Assembly (NCBI GenBank): GCA_023678885.1
Contig: CM042998.1
Location: 7,877,820-7,941,819 of the forward strand
Reading direction: 5' to 3'
Origin: Pogostemon cablin
Lineage: Eukaryota; Streptophyta; Magnoliopsida; Lamiales; Lamiaceae
Length of the DNA: 64,000 bases
Of this stretch, positions 35,298-47,353 are shown piece by piece; within the stretch, counting starts at the first letter, position 1; every line of letters starts with the position of its first letter. The position numbers and the translations under genes were made by a program. The notes under the pieces were generated by a model. That model saw only the letters and a list, made by a program, of their open reading frames with translations. It was not told where the DNA came from and searched no databases.

Positions 35298-35990
35298 TAA
35301 TCATTTTGAATCCGATTGTTAAACTCAATCATATAATTATAGATAACGATTGTTAAACTTAAATAAACATATAACAAGTTCACTCCAAATATTTAACCTC
35401 ACATATTAAAAAAAAACAAAAAAAAAATTGCCTGATCAAGACAAATAAAAAAAAAACTACCAAATAAGTGGTCAAGTAGACAGATATACATGAATCCAAC
35501 TAAATTAATGAATTAAGAAGATGGATCTAACAATATTGCGTTGAAGGGTTAATATAATTTAAAATAAAAATAGAATGGTCATTTGAAGAGTTAATTAGAT
35601 GTATTTGACATGTAATTAATTGAAGTATTAATATTATTATATATCTTATTATTGTTAAATGACTCTTCGAATAACACCAACAATTATTTATAGAATCTTA
35701 ATTAATTAATAATTAGCAATTATTTAATATACTTTTTTTTATTATATTTTCACCTTATATATTTTTCTGTTGAAAACGCGAACTAACGAGTTTAGAGATT
35801 AGAAAGAAATCATGTACATTTCTCTTAAAGTAAACGTACTTTGTAAAATAAAAAATTAAAATTAAAAAAAAAGGTATGAATGGCGATTAATTCCATTAAA
35901 TTTTTTTTACTATCATTACATTTGATATACATGTATGAGAATAAGAAAAATCCTACACTATAATGTCTTTTTAAACTAAAATATAAATTC
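35298..35990. other. AT-rich DNA, no gene
   Basis: Nothing recognised. Confidence 0.6.
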
Positions 35991-35995
35991 CAAAA

Positions 35996-36998
35996 GGAAC
36001 GACTACTCGCTAAATATACCCTAATAATATTTAATTTTAAATATTCTTAATTAGCATGATTTAAATACCCTCCAACAAATACCCCATTCCTCATTGCAAG
36101 ACACGCATGTCTGGTTATTTTGAGTGGATTGCTGCGTCTCTTTTTTCCCTTCTTCTTCCACACACGCTCCCCACCTCCTCCCCACCCACCCACCCACCCA
36201 CCCACCTTTTCTTCATTTATTTTCATTATTTTTTCCCTAAATTTCTTTGCATACCCCTTGAAACCTAATACACGTAGGCTCCCGTGTAACAATTCTCTAT
36301 AATTTTCAACTGCTTAATGGAACAAGAAATATGTACGCTTGAGGCGACCGAACAGACGTTCGGTTGCTACATCCGATCACTCTCACCGATTATGTATTTG
36401 CAAATAAAATCTTCGCCACCATCAACATACCCCTTTGCTTCAAACCAGTCACCTTATTCCTTCTCAATATCCAAAGCACTGACAAGATTTGTTTTCAAAT
36501 TTAGAGTAACCCACCTACCATTACTTGATTTAGATGATGAGGCAAAGTTGGAACAAAATGCATAACTGTTTTTACCATAAACGACAAATCCCTCAATAGC
36601 TTTAGGATGAAAGAAAATCTGGAAATCAAAAACAAAAGATGAGTGGGAGAAATTGAATGTTATAAATTGAAAGTGTTTGTTCGGAGTTCCTAATTTCGAG
36701 GTGAGAAAGGATTGTGAGTGTTTTCTATTATTTCCTTAATGAAATGCAGATGGTGCTTTTTAGGAGTATTATGCTTGTTTTTTCCTTGCCACCATCGGAA
36801 AGAGAGAAGCTCATTGTTTCCTTCCTCCTCAACAACGAAGATAAACTTTTCGATAGATGTAAGATGAAATGTCCAGAGGGTGATATGGTCTTTAAAGGGG
36901 GTATATTTAGTAAAATATGCATAATTCTTTAATTTTAATGGAGTGCGTTTAGTAATTGTTGTACGTTTAGTAATATCGAGGTGTAAATAGCCGCACTC
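35996..36998. mobile_element. Possible diverged relative of the 34457 element
   Basis: The right end inverted reads GTGCGGCTATTTACACC, matching the 34457 element terminus. The left end AACGACTACTCGCTAAATAT is a weaker match. Both elements contain GAAC/GTTCGG words internally. No coding region supported. Confidence 0.4.
36181..36206. repeat. (CCCA)n microsatellite
   Basis: Six to seven tandem tetranucleotides, preceded by related C-rich sequence. Confidence 0.9.
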
Positions 36999-37034
36999 AT
37001 TCCAAAATGGTGTAAGTTATGAGTATGAGATAAG

Positions 37035-37303
37035 TACTCACTCCGTCCCAAAGAAGTTGATATAATTTTTTTGTGGCACGGAGATTAAAGAGTATAATAA
37101 TTTAATGTAAAGTGGAGTAAAGTGAAGTGAGAGAAATAATATTTAATGTGTAGTGGGTAGTTGTATTGGAGGTGATATGTGGGGCCCATGAAAATAGATT
37201 AATTAATTTTGTGTGGGCCCCATGTATTAAAAAGAAAATGTGTCAACTTTAATGAGACAATCAAAAAGGAAAATGTGTCAACCTTTATGGGATGGATGAA
37301 GTA
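37035..37303. mobile_element. Stowaway-like MITE
   Basis: Ends TACTCACTCCGTCCCAAAG and inverted TACTTCATCCATCCCATAA, about 269 bp, with a repeated AAAATGTGTCAAC motif near the right end. Confidence 0.85.
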
Positions 37304-38136
37304 ATTATTAGTGTATGGAGACCGTAGAGGAGAATATATATAGGTAAATGATGTCATTAGAACAAACTAAGAATAAAGACTACGTCACTATTAATTGTAT
37401 CATACTTAAAAGTGTTGAACACATGAGAAACATTTTTGGAGTTTGTCCCTTTTTAATTTTATTGTTTTTAATTTTATCCTTATCTTTAATAATTTAATAT
37501 TTAATTAACCATGCCTATTCACTTCTCTTAATTAAAACCTTTCAATTATCTCATTATTCACGAATTTATATTTAATTTATATATAATGTCTATTCACTTT
37601 TACATTAATTGATTTAAATGCACCTATTATGATAATTAATTTATTTATATTAATTAATAAGCTAAATAAATTATTTATGTTTATAAATTCTTAAAATAAA
37701 CTAACATTACTATAATACAACAACGCACATAATTTTTTAATTCTATATTAATGAATTTATAAAGTTATTTAATGAGTAAAATAGGTAAACCAAACAAAAT
37801 GAGGAGTGACATGTTATGTTATTAATCCACATAAAACTCATCATATCAATGAATTTATTAAGCCATTTAAAGAGTAATATGAAGAAACGGACTAAACATT
37901 TTAAAATGTGGAGTGATTTCATGTGATGATGATGGAGACACTAAAGATTAGGTTCCTGAATGGATCCTTGATGGCAACGGAGAACTTTTTGGATACTAGA
38001 TTAGATGAGAAGGGCACAACCGTCAAGTTAGATGCGACATTGATTTCCTTTGATGGCTTATGGTCGGATATCAATTTTTGTTCTTTTCTTTTAGTTTCAC
38101 TAATTATTATAATAATTTTTTAAAACAAGTTCATTA
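37304..38136. other. AT-rich DNA, no gene
   Basis: Nothing recognised. Confidence 0.6.
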
Positions 38137-38144
38137 ATAGATTA

Positions 38145-38398
38145 AGAGAGACTTTCTCGTGAGACAGGTCGATCCATCACTAAAGTATGCTTATTGTATA
38201 GTTAAAGTTTATTTACTTGTAGTTAAAGTATGTTAATAATAAATCATATAATAACACATTAAAATCATACTTTAATGCATAATTAAACATATTTTAGAAA
38301 ATATAATTTAACAACCATTTAACTATTTTATTTATATAATAAGCATACTTTAATGAAGGATAGACTCATCTCACACCCATCTCACAAATAACTTTGTC
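38145..38398 (+). mobile_element. hAT-like MITE copy B (intact)
   Basis: 254 bp, flanked by a perfect 8-bp duplication ATAGATTA (38137-38144 and 38399-38406). Collinear, in reverse orientation, with the two halves of copy A at 26699-33939. The 8-bp duplication points to hAT. Confidence 0.85.
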
Positions 38399-38428
38399 AT
38401 AGATTAATTATTAGATTAGCTATTCAAT

Positions 38429-38657
38429 TACTCCATTCGTCCACTGTCAATCTATCCATTTTATCATTTTGAATCGTCTATCCTTAATCTATTCATATTT
38501 CTTTTTGGACTATAGGACCCACACACTCTACTAATACAAATAAAATATGGGACCCACACCCTCCACTAATATAATTATCTACTACACATAACATAATAAT
38601 ACTCTTTAATTCATGTACAAAAGCAAATGGATACATTGAGAATGGACTGAGCGAATA
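38429..38657. mobile_element. Stowaway-like MITE (inverse orientation, decayed)
   Basis: Ends TACTCCATTCGTCCACT and inverted TTATTCGCTCAGTCCATT, with GGGACCCACAC and TACTACACATAA interior typical of the reverse strand of these MITEs. Confidence 0.65.
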
Positions 38658-38659
38658 AT

Positions 38660-40670
38660 TTTTTTCATATGAAATTGTTAACAAATAATGCCCAAGAAGT
38701 ATCAACCACAAATTTCGGAGAGTAAGGTACCCTGGGTGCCTTCGAAAGGTTATTTTATTCTAATTGATATATATATTTGTGCTGCAAATAAAGCAATAAT
38801 GAAGACAAAAGACAATATTGGTACTATTCAAATTATGATTAGATTTAAAATGTGACGTCGCACACATACATATGTATTTTGGGAGAATAGCAAATGCCGA
38901 TCGAAAAATAGTTGTGTATAATATGGAGCCAAAATATAGCATCAGGAAATTTAAATCGAGTTTGATTTAGATTTGCTTAGAAGATCAAGTTCTTAAATAA
39001 ATTAGTATAAGAAAGAATAAAATTTCATACATTGGACAGTGTACAATTTAGTGAAAGTTTAAGATTGAAGTGCATGAGATGTTATCAATGATTAAGATGG
39101 GTCAAACAATTACTTATAACAGAGCGAGAAAGATTGCTCTAAAGAGCTCAAGACATGGGTGAAGGGATAGATTTGACGAGAAAATTTTTATCTGCAAAGA
39201 CTCTTAGTTCGATGGACTAGCTCATCAAAGAGACTAATAACAATTTATCTGCTCAAGCTTAAAGTAATTTTAATGATTGGAACTTGAAAGTGTACGTAAC
39301 ATGTAATCATGACTTATTTGATGAGATATAGTTATATCTTAGTATAAACATGTTCTAAGTGTACAAAATAAATGTACATTTTTTAGATGGAAGTTGCTTA
39401 TTATTAAAAAGATTATGTTAACATCAAAAGTTAGTAAAATTATCAAAATAATTATGTTCTTAACAACATGAAAATGAGGAATTAACATGTAACGTGTAGC
39501 GCACGTTGTTATATCTCGTTTTTATAAAATCAACTATTCAACATAGATGAATTCACATGTGAAATTATTATGTGGAGTAAAACACGTTAAATTTCAATAA
39601 AATTTATTATAACAAATACTCTAGGAAATTTGGAGGGAATTGATGCAATGATTTTTATTTTATTTTTTAAATTTCAAGAACCATTCATGTTCTATGTTCA
39701 AATTTTTATAACTATAATTAATTTCGACACCATCGAAATTTATAGTCATATTTTCGTTGGAATATTTTCTATTGATATTTTTCAAATTATATTTTGAAAT
39801 TGAAATGATTTTTTTATTTAGAAATTTAAGACCAGCTAAGTTGTTATTTGCGTATTTTATTTGAACCTGTAAATAACTAATTTTTAAAGTAATAATATAT
39901 TCTAAAAAATAATACTTCATCTATACAAAAAAAAAATTGTATTTTGGTTTATCTTAGTCTAATCGTATACATATACTATTTTTTTTATTTTTTATTTTTG
40001 CAAATAAGATCCTAAACACAAATCCAAGTCTTAAAAGTTCTACAACATTGCATAATTTATAATCAATTTAAATTAAAGTTAATGTTAAAAAGATTAAGTA
40101 AAAAAAAAAAAACACTACTCAGAACCTATTAAAATATCACTTGTGTAAAAATCAAACATTTATATTAATCCGGTACAGAACAAACATGCATCTCCGAACA
40201 TAGAATCTAACAAATTTAAAGTTATTAAAAAAAAATGTTAACCAATAGCCAGAATCAATAATCCAATTCAACTGACATAACAAGTGATTCAAGTCTTATA
40301 ATTCCCTCAGCAATGCTAATACAAAACAAACATAAGAATGAAATTATGAAACTCACCACAAAAATGCAATAAATGAATGGGATATATAAGAACACGTTAC
40401 TTTGTTTCTAAGTAGTTCATAATTCTCTACTTAAATATGAGCTACTAAATTCGGTTGGCTATCTTTATCTATGAATTATTAAATTCTCTAATATAACTGC
40501 AGATTGCCAAATTTTTTTAAATAAATATGCCAACATTTGCATCTATTTTGACTGGTCAGTACACTTAAGTAAACATTACTATCATAAAACCAGAAATAGA
40601 TAGATATGAGAAATTCAAATTTTAGTTCTATCATTTGGTTTTCTTGGCTGTTGGAACCATTAGACAGAAG
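38660..40670. other. AT-rich DNA downstream of the SDR pseudogene
   Basis: No supported gene. Only short frames in AT-rich sequence. Confidence 0.55.
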
Positions 40671-40674
40671 TTCT

Positions 40675-40824
40675 CTACTCATCCAGTCGGGACGCCAGTA
40701 GCAGTTCTTGAAATATATGGCAGGAAGTATCCCAAAGACTCTTAGCAAACTCGATATCATAAGAAAGCGCAGAAGAGTTCAAGGTCCTACCTTTTCCTCA
40801 AAAAAAATGTGATCCTGATACTTC
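40675..40824 (-). pseudogene. SDR pseudogene exon 8
   Basis: Acceptor CTTCAG. Reads EVSGSHFF, a TGA in place of Gly, GKGRTLNSSALSYDIEF and, after more sequence, ASRLDE followed by the natural TAG (40675-40677). 150 nt, in phase with exon 7. Confidence 0.85.
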
Positions 40825-41400
40825 CTGAAGAAAAACAAAGATTCCGAATAAAAATAGCTTTATTTGTAACATGTGGAATAGCATCTCACAAGTTAAAAGC
40901 AAAAGTTCCTCTGCTCCTTAATATGATGAAACAAAAACAAAAATCAATATTAGATTTTTTATTTTTTGGGAGGGGAGGGGGATTGGGCAGAAGCTACCAT
41001 GCATCCTTGATGGTATCAATCTCTACACAGAAAAGCTAAACCACCTGATGACAATTTACATATGACAAAAGACACTTGATACCCTACAACCGTTTTCATC
41101 ATGGAACCTGCCATTAAAATTTTTTAATATTATTATAATTAAAAGACTAATATACTCCTGTGGTTCGTAGTATAACTTACATGGTGGTTCATGTTCTATT
41201 TTATTTCTAGAGATAATATTTAGTTTAATTAATTCTTATAGTATAATTGTAATTTCATCCGAGCGGCTCAAGTCCTATTTTACATCTACGTTTTATATTA
41301 AGTCTAATTAGTTTTTTGAGTATAACTGTAACCACTCCCTTGTGGTGAACCATGATGAATTTTATCCTAGTGATTAATATCCTACTTTAACCCTAGGATT

Positions 41401-41723
41401 TATATTTGTAGTAATTAATTCTAAAGGTATAATTGTAATTTCACCCTTGTGATTCATGGTGTGTTTACACTTGTAGTTCATTTCATATTTTACACCTAGA
41501 GTTTATGATTTACCTTTATATTATAGTTTAGTGTTTTAATATTTAGGGTATAATTATCATTTATATTTGTAGTAATTAATTCTTAAGGTATAATTGTAAT
41601 TTCACCCTTGTGATTCATGGTGTGTTTACACTTGTAGTTCATTTCATATTTTACCCCTAGAGTTTATGATTTACCTTTATATTATAGTTTAGTGTTTTAA
41701 TATTTAGGGTATAATTATCATTA
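41401..41723. repeat. Tandem duplication, 161-bp unit x 2 in SDR intron 7
   Basis: TATATTTGTAGTAATTAATT at 41401 and again at 41562, with copies almost identical, so a recent duplication. Related half-copies occur from about 41160. Confidence 0.9.
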
Positions 41724-41918
41724 GTTAATTTTTTTTTTAAAAAGTATTAATGCATGCAACTAGTTGCAAGTTTGCGCTGCTCATGACAACACTAGTATAA
41801 TTAAGCGTTACATGACATTTTTAAGAAGCACAAAGACAACAGGTACCGTCACAGCGCAGTCAGGGAAGTCCAAATGAAGTTGCAAGCAGGAAAATCTGAA
41901 ATTAGATTGACTACTTAC

Positions 41919-42080
41919 TGGAGGAGCGAGCGCTGCATCAATGATGGAGCATACACCAGTTTCAGAAGATTGAAGAAGATCATAGAGTCTCAATGATATG
42001 TAAGCCATATGTGAAATTGAAGAAAGAATTTCTCGCATGATATTGGTTTTCACAGCTCCAGGATCAGCAGTACTTCAATG
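41919..42080 (-). pseudogene. SDR pseudogene exon 7
   Basis: Reads ADPGAVKTNIMREI ... SSETGVCSIIDAALAPP, the loop after the active site plus C-terminal helix. Its 5' border is blurred by a probable one-base deletion near 42070. Donor CCA|GTAAGT. Confidence 0.8.
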
Positions 42081-42638
42081 TTAGAAGGACCAAAACGATA
42101 TGTACATCAGAAAAACATCAAAACAAAACTAGAGGATAAAGTCTCATTTCTGAAAAGAAAGATTCATAACGAGCAAAAAGTTTGAAGATCAAAGCTTTTA
42201 GTCAATATAATTAAATTGTTTGCTTCTCTAAGATCTTAACAAGAGAATAAATCATATAAAATTTTCAAGTACTCTTGATTCATTGCAATCTTCCCAGAAG
42301 CTTCTAGTTGAAAAAATCATTAGTCTAAGTTCATACAACAATATCATCAACAAGGAAGATTGCCTGACGCATTTCAACGGATACACCATTTGCTCCAAAT
42401 TGTGTCTGATATTACAAAGAATGAAATAAAGTGCAAGCAAAGGGCAACCAGTAGAGGAAATATTGCATTTCTACAGTACATATGCAGATTCTTCTCAAAT
42501 ACTATAGTTCACAAAGACGCATAACATGATAAATAACTTGAAGTAAAAAAGCACACTCATTATATTGATACTAAACCAGAAAATTTATGGTTAAATACTG
42601 AATGCACATTGAAAAAGAAAAAAGTTACAAACACTTAC

Positions 42639-42715
42639 ACAACAGATAGATGCTGGGATTCCTGCAAAAAGACCAACTTGTCGGTGAAGCTCCTATGAGA
42701 AGAGTAGCACACATA
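42639..42715 (-). pseudogene. SDR pseudogene exon 6
   Basis: Reads LCVLLFS, then TAG in place of the family Tyr, then ELHRQVGLFAGIPASIC. Donor TGT|GTAAGT; exactly in phase with exon 5. Confidence 0.8.
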
Positions 42716-42799
42716 CTGTACATAGGATGATACATTTTAGCATTAAATTGTGGAAAATAAATCTGGCATAGTCGAGAGATAACATGCATAGTTGCATAC

Positions 42800-42885
42800 A
42801 TTTAGAGTACTCATAGATATGTGCATACTGATAGCATTTTGTTTTCATAAAACTCTTTCCAGATATAGTTTCTTGAGTAGCCTGT
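42800..42885 (-). pseudogene. SDR pseudogene exon 5 (catalytic Tyr/Lys)
   Basis: Reads QATQETISGKSF ... AHIYEYSK, the Y-x-x-x-K catalytic pair. The split Leu codon T|TA links to exon 6. Confidence 0.85.
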
Positions 42886-43020
42886 CTGCAACAAACTGAA
42901 GCCAAATACAAAAAATGTGGATGATGAATCAAAAGAAAAAAAATTAAATATCATTTAGATAGGAATTGTGATCACATGCAATAGGCATCATATTATAGGT
43001 CAAGACTAGTAAGGTTGTAC

Positions 43021-43139
43021 CACTCCAATGAGTAAATGATGTGACATTGATCACACGAGATGGAACAGGGCTACTTTCAAGAAGGGGCAACAAAAGTTTT
43101 GTAAGAGAAAATGCACCCACGTAATTTGTAGCAAGCATC
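43021..43139 (-). pseudogene. SDR pseudogene exon 4
   Basis: Acceptor TTTGCAG. The first base completes the Gln codon of exon 3, giving YDQMLATNYVGAF across more than 11 kb. It continues SLTKLLLPLLESSPVPSRV to SFTHW, including the Ser of the SDR active-site strand. Donor position (GTG|GTACAA) uncertain. Confidence 0.85.
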
Positions 43140-43458
43140 CTGCAAAAAATGAGAAATACAAGTTAATTTTACTTGAGGTTACTATGAAAAAACATACAAG
43201 TTCGGGTTTTAAGGCATAATTATAGAAGTTGAAAATCAAACTTTCTAAAGTTCCTAAGTTAGGTAAGATGAATTAGGATCTACATCAAATTAAAGCATAA
43301 AAATATCATGATTAAATTCTGAAAAAGGGGAAGAGCACTGGTGCAGTAATTAATCAGTTCATCTACAGAGCAGAAACTCTGTTCCAAAAAGAACTAATTA
43401 AAGCAATTATATTCCTGGCCATAGATTATTTGAGAGTGAACTAGTCGTCAAGACGTAA

Positions 43459-46054
43459 TGTCACACCCCAAATTTTTACCAAAGAGAATTCGAATTAGCA
43501 TTTGAAATAAAATCTTAATTAGGGCATGATTAAATTTTTTTATTATTTTAACATGTAGGAAATAATTTGCAAACAAGGAGGAAGTAGAAATGGTCCTATA
43601 AATTTCAGCAAATAACAAAAAAAAGTTATCTAGCAAAAGAAAGAGTTAGCAAATGAGTTGTTTGTCCCACAAGTATTCTACAAGCTTTAGTAAAATAATT
43701 TATAAGCAAAGGGTCTAGATGTAGGATTAATCCTTTAAGTTCCTTAAATTTCTACTTTAGGATATCAATTAAAGTATTTTGCAAAAGTTATAAAAGTAAA
43801 GGGCTGAAAGTTCCTTCAAAAAAACCATGTCCTGCAAACATACAGGACTTATTAAATAGACCAAGGCTTGTGCAGAATCATTTGCATCATTCTGCAAAAA
43901 CCTTGCAAAAAAGGCCTGTAAGTTTCATTCCTACTTTCTGCAAAATCTAAGGTAAGGAAAGCAAGTATTAATTCAATTCTGAAAACTTTGTTTTTTTTAT
44001 TGGGACAGTAAGTATGAAATCTAACTTGCAACTCCTAATTCTGCAAAATTTCAAGAGGACAGTAAGTTTAGGATCTTCTGCAAACTTTTTTTTAAAAATA
44101 GGACAGTAAGTTCAACTCTGCAAATTTCTGAAAATTTTTCTAGGGAAGGACAGTAAGTTCAACTCTGCAAGATTTCAAGAAATGCCACTATATCCTATAA
44201 CTTCTGTGGTATAACAGGTTACATGCAACTTGAATTAACACATCAATACCCCTAAGTTGTCGAGCCTATCGTGTATCATTGAGTCTAACAGGGTGGAAGG
44301 CAAATCAAGGAAAGCAACCCAACTGAAAATTTGTACATGTATGCCATGAATTCACCTCATCAGTCACATTGCCTGCTAATCAAAACAAATGAAAACACAA
44401 AAGGACATGATGATAATTAATTTCCACCGGCGCACTTGTACCACTAGATACAAGTCTAATGCCAACAATTTACAAACCTAAGCATGCAGCTGACCACCTC
44501 TCTATACTGCCCATACTGCCGGAATTTGCTAAACCATGAAATAATTTAATCATTGGCTTATGTGCTTGTACTTCAAAGTACAAGTCAATCACCAACTTAA
44601 CCCACAAAATACGCAAGCATGTGACCAAAATAAGCATGTAAACCTTAACAGCAAAGTAGTAATTGGATTCTTCCAAGCACAGTCACCAAAAACCTCACAC
44701 ACCAACTTGTTAGCTCGCTGCCTTTGTCCACAAAGTAATAAACCACATCATGCCATCAACTAAGTACTCATACAAATTTACACCAATAGCACCTGTCACT
44801 CTTTTAAACATGCTACTAAATCAATTTTATCCAAACAATGTCAGTGAGGAAAAATTTCTCAGAGTACCCTGCCAAAACAGAGGCACAAACATGCACATTT
44901 TCATGCTAAAGGTTTACCGAAGTTGTCAAATAAAAAAAAACGAGTATGCAGTCTATGAACTGCAACTTATCAGAACGTTTATTTAGTCTCTTCGCCTACG
45001 ATCCCCGCTCGTACGCTTTGCCACGCTCAACCTGCGATAAGAATATTTATCGGGGTGAGCAACCACACGCTCAGTGACGATCTAAACATGCTTACATACA
45101 TCATATAATTCATATGCGAGAATTCAATTCACTTACAATGCAATCTTATCATGTCATAATAAGGCACCTTTCGGCCCTTATCCGTGTAACTTTACGATAT
45201 CGCGATTCGTTAGTAAGGCACTCCTTCACAGCCCTTACCCATGCTATAGTATGGCACCATTACAGCCCATACCCGTGCTATAGTATGGCACTTATGCAGC
45301 CCATACCCATGCCTTATAATATTTCATAACATTCAAGTATGATCATCAACTCATAAGTGACAACAAATACAAGTTTAATTCAATTGGCACATACGTAATC
45401 ATCTAACACATATAAGTATGAAAGAATCCCCACCTTTAACCGAGTGATGTCCAACGTTCAAGTACTAACGACAATATCAGAGTCTCCTTCGTCACCTACA
45501 TCATCATGTTCGACCATCACTACATGACTTCGATAAACTATTGTACAACTAATCTACATACTTATTCACGTAAGGCTTGCAAATTGAGAATATTAGGGTT
45601 GGCGGTTTTAAGTTTGCAGAAACAAATAAAGGAGGAAAAACAAGTGTTTTTCTGGTTTTTCATCATGATCGAAGGAAAAAGAAAGGAAAAAGAAAAGAAA
45701 AAGAAAAGAGAAAGAACGAGTGAGGAACTTCACCTTTCTCTCTTCGTCTGCGGCTGCGAAGTGAGTTCAATGCGTGTGTGTGGAGAATAAGGAAGATTGG
45801 GATTATATCCACACAGCTGATCGCATCTCTTCTTAGGATTTAACAAACTTCCCTAAGATATAGGTTGATAAGGGGAAAAGATATTATCTTTTATGAAGAT
45901 TACGATTTATTACTTGGGGAGTAAGAAACTTATCTATTTTAAATTTTGAGCTCACGGTTGATCAATGAATGGGCTGAGTTTGGATGTGGGCTTCGAAGAT
46001 TTTGGGCCATGACAGAAAAAAAAAAAATCGCAGGTGAACTTACGGGGTATTACA
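43459..46054 (-). repeat. gypsy-2 3' LTR
   Basis: Plus-strand ends TGTCACACCCC and GGGGTATTACA. Contains repeated GGACAGTAAGTT (43990-44160) and GGCACC...CAGCCCATACCC motifs (45160-45310). The polypurine tract (minus: AGGAGGGTAGGA) is just outside at about 46055-46066. Confidence 0.95.
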
Positions 46055-46159
46055 TCCTACCCTCCTAATAAGAATTTCGTCCTCGAAATTCCATAATTAT
46101 ATAAATATCTTACCCGTAATGAAACAGTGGTATCTTGTTTGAATTTCGTCTTTCTTTTC

Positions 46160-47353
46160 TCATGTAGCCTCATCTTCCGTATGTCGACTCCATTGAACTT
46201 TGATGAGTGGCACGTCATGATTTCGAATCCTTTGGACCTTTTGATCCAAAATGGACACAGGTTCTTCTTCATATGTCAGGTCCTTTCCAATCCCCAATGT
46301 CGAGAAATCCACAACATGATTAGGATCATGAACATATTTTCTCAACATCGAAATGTGAAAAACATTGTGCACGGAGGATAACTCGGGTGGCAACGCCAAA
46401 CGATAGGCTAGATCTCCAACTCTATCAAGAATTTGAAATGGACCAACGAAACGTGGTCTAAGCTTTTCTCTCCTTCCAAATCGTATGACACCTTTCGTGG
46501 GAGCAACCTTCAGAAAGACATGATCTCCGACTTCAAAATGTAAATCCTTTCTTCGTTGATCAGCATAGGACTTTTGTCTATCTTGAGCAGTCTTGATTCT
46601 TTCTCGAATTATTCTGACCTTGTCCACTGCTTCTTCTATTAGCTTGGGGCCTAGAATAGCTTTCTCACCAACATCATCCCAATATAGTGGTGATCTACAT
46701 TTCCTCCCATAGAGCGCCTCGTAAGGAGCCATCTTGATAGTTGCTTGATAGCTGTTATTGTAGGCAAATTCTACAAGAGGTAGGAACTTCTCCCATGCTT
46801 CTCCCATGTCAACAGTGCAGGTTCTTAACATGTCTTCCAAAATCTGGATTGTTCTTTCAGATTGCCCATCCGTTTGTGGGTGATAAGCTGTGCTGAAATT
46901 TAGTTTAGTCCCCATCGCCCTGTGCAGACTTTCCCAAAACCTTGAAGTGAAACGCGTATCTCTATCAGACACTATTGACATTGGTACGCCGTGTAGCCTC
47001 ACTATCTCTTGAATATATAACTGCACATACTGCTCCATCTTGAATGTCATTTTTATGGGCAAGAAATGAGCTGACTTGGTCAATCGATCAACGATGACCC
47101 ATATGGCATGATTTCCCTTCGAAGACCTTGGTAAACCTACGACAAAATCCATGGCAATTTGCTCCCATTTCCACTCGGGGATCTCGAGTGGTTTAAGCTT
47201 TCCGGCTGGTCGCTGGTGTTCAATTTTAACTTGTTGGCAAGTTAAACATCTTTCAACAAAGTATCCAATATCTCGTTTCATACTTCGCCACCAAAATCTT
47301 TCCTTCAAGTCATGGTACATCTTCGTTCCTCCCGGATGAGCGGTGTATGGCGC
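46160..47353 (-). pseudogene. gypsy-2 integrase and C-terminal domain
   Basis: In the same frame as the upstream pol but separated by TGA at 47354-47356. Zinc-binding end HPGGTKMYHDLK and CLTCQQVK. Catalytic core AMDFVVGLPRS, SDRDTRFTSRFWESL, SERTIQILEDM (D, D, E). C-terminal GPFQILDRVGDLAYRL, LRKYVHDPNH and chromodomain-like YEEEPVSILDQ ... IKVQWSRHTEDEAT. A TGA replaces the next Trp codon, cutting the chromodomain short. Confidence 0.93.

Noticed and set aside
39489..39520. Helitron-like hairpin (ACGTGTAGCGCACGTT)
   Set aside because: No CTRR motif at the correct distance on either strand.
45506..45790. 94-codon frame found identically at 45506-45790 and 53517-53801
   Set aside because: Both copies lie in the two gypsy-2 LTRs; identity reflects LTR duplication, and the sequence is low-complexity Lys/Glu-rich.
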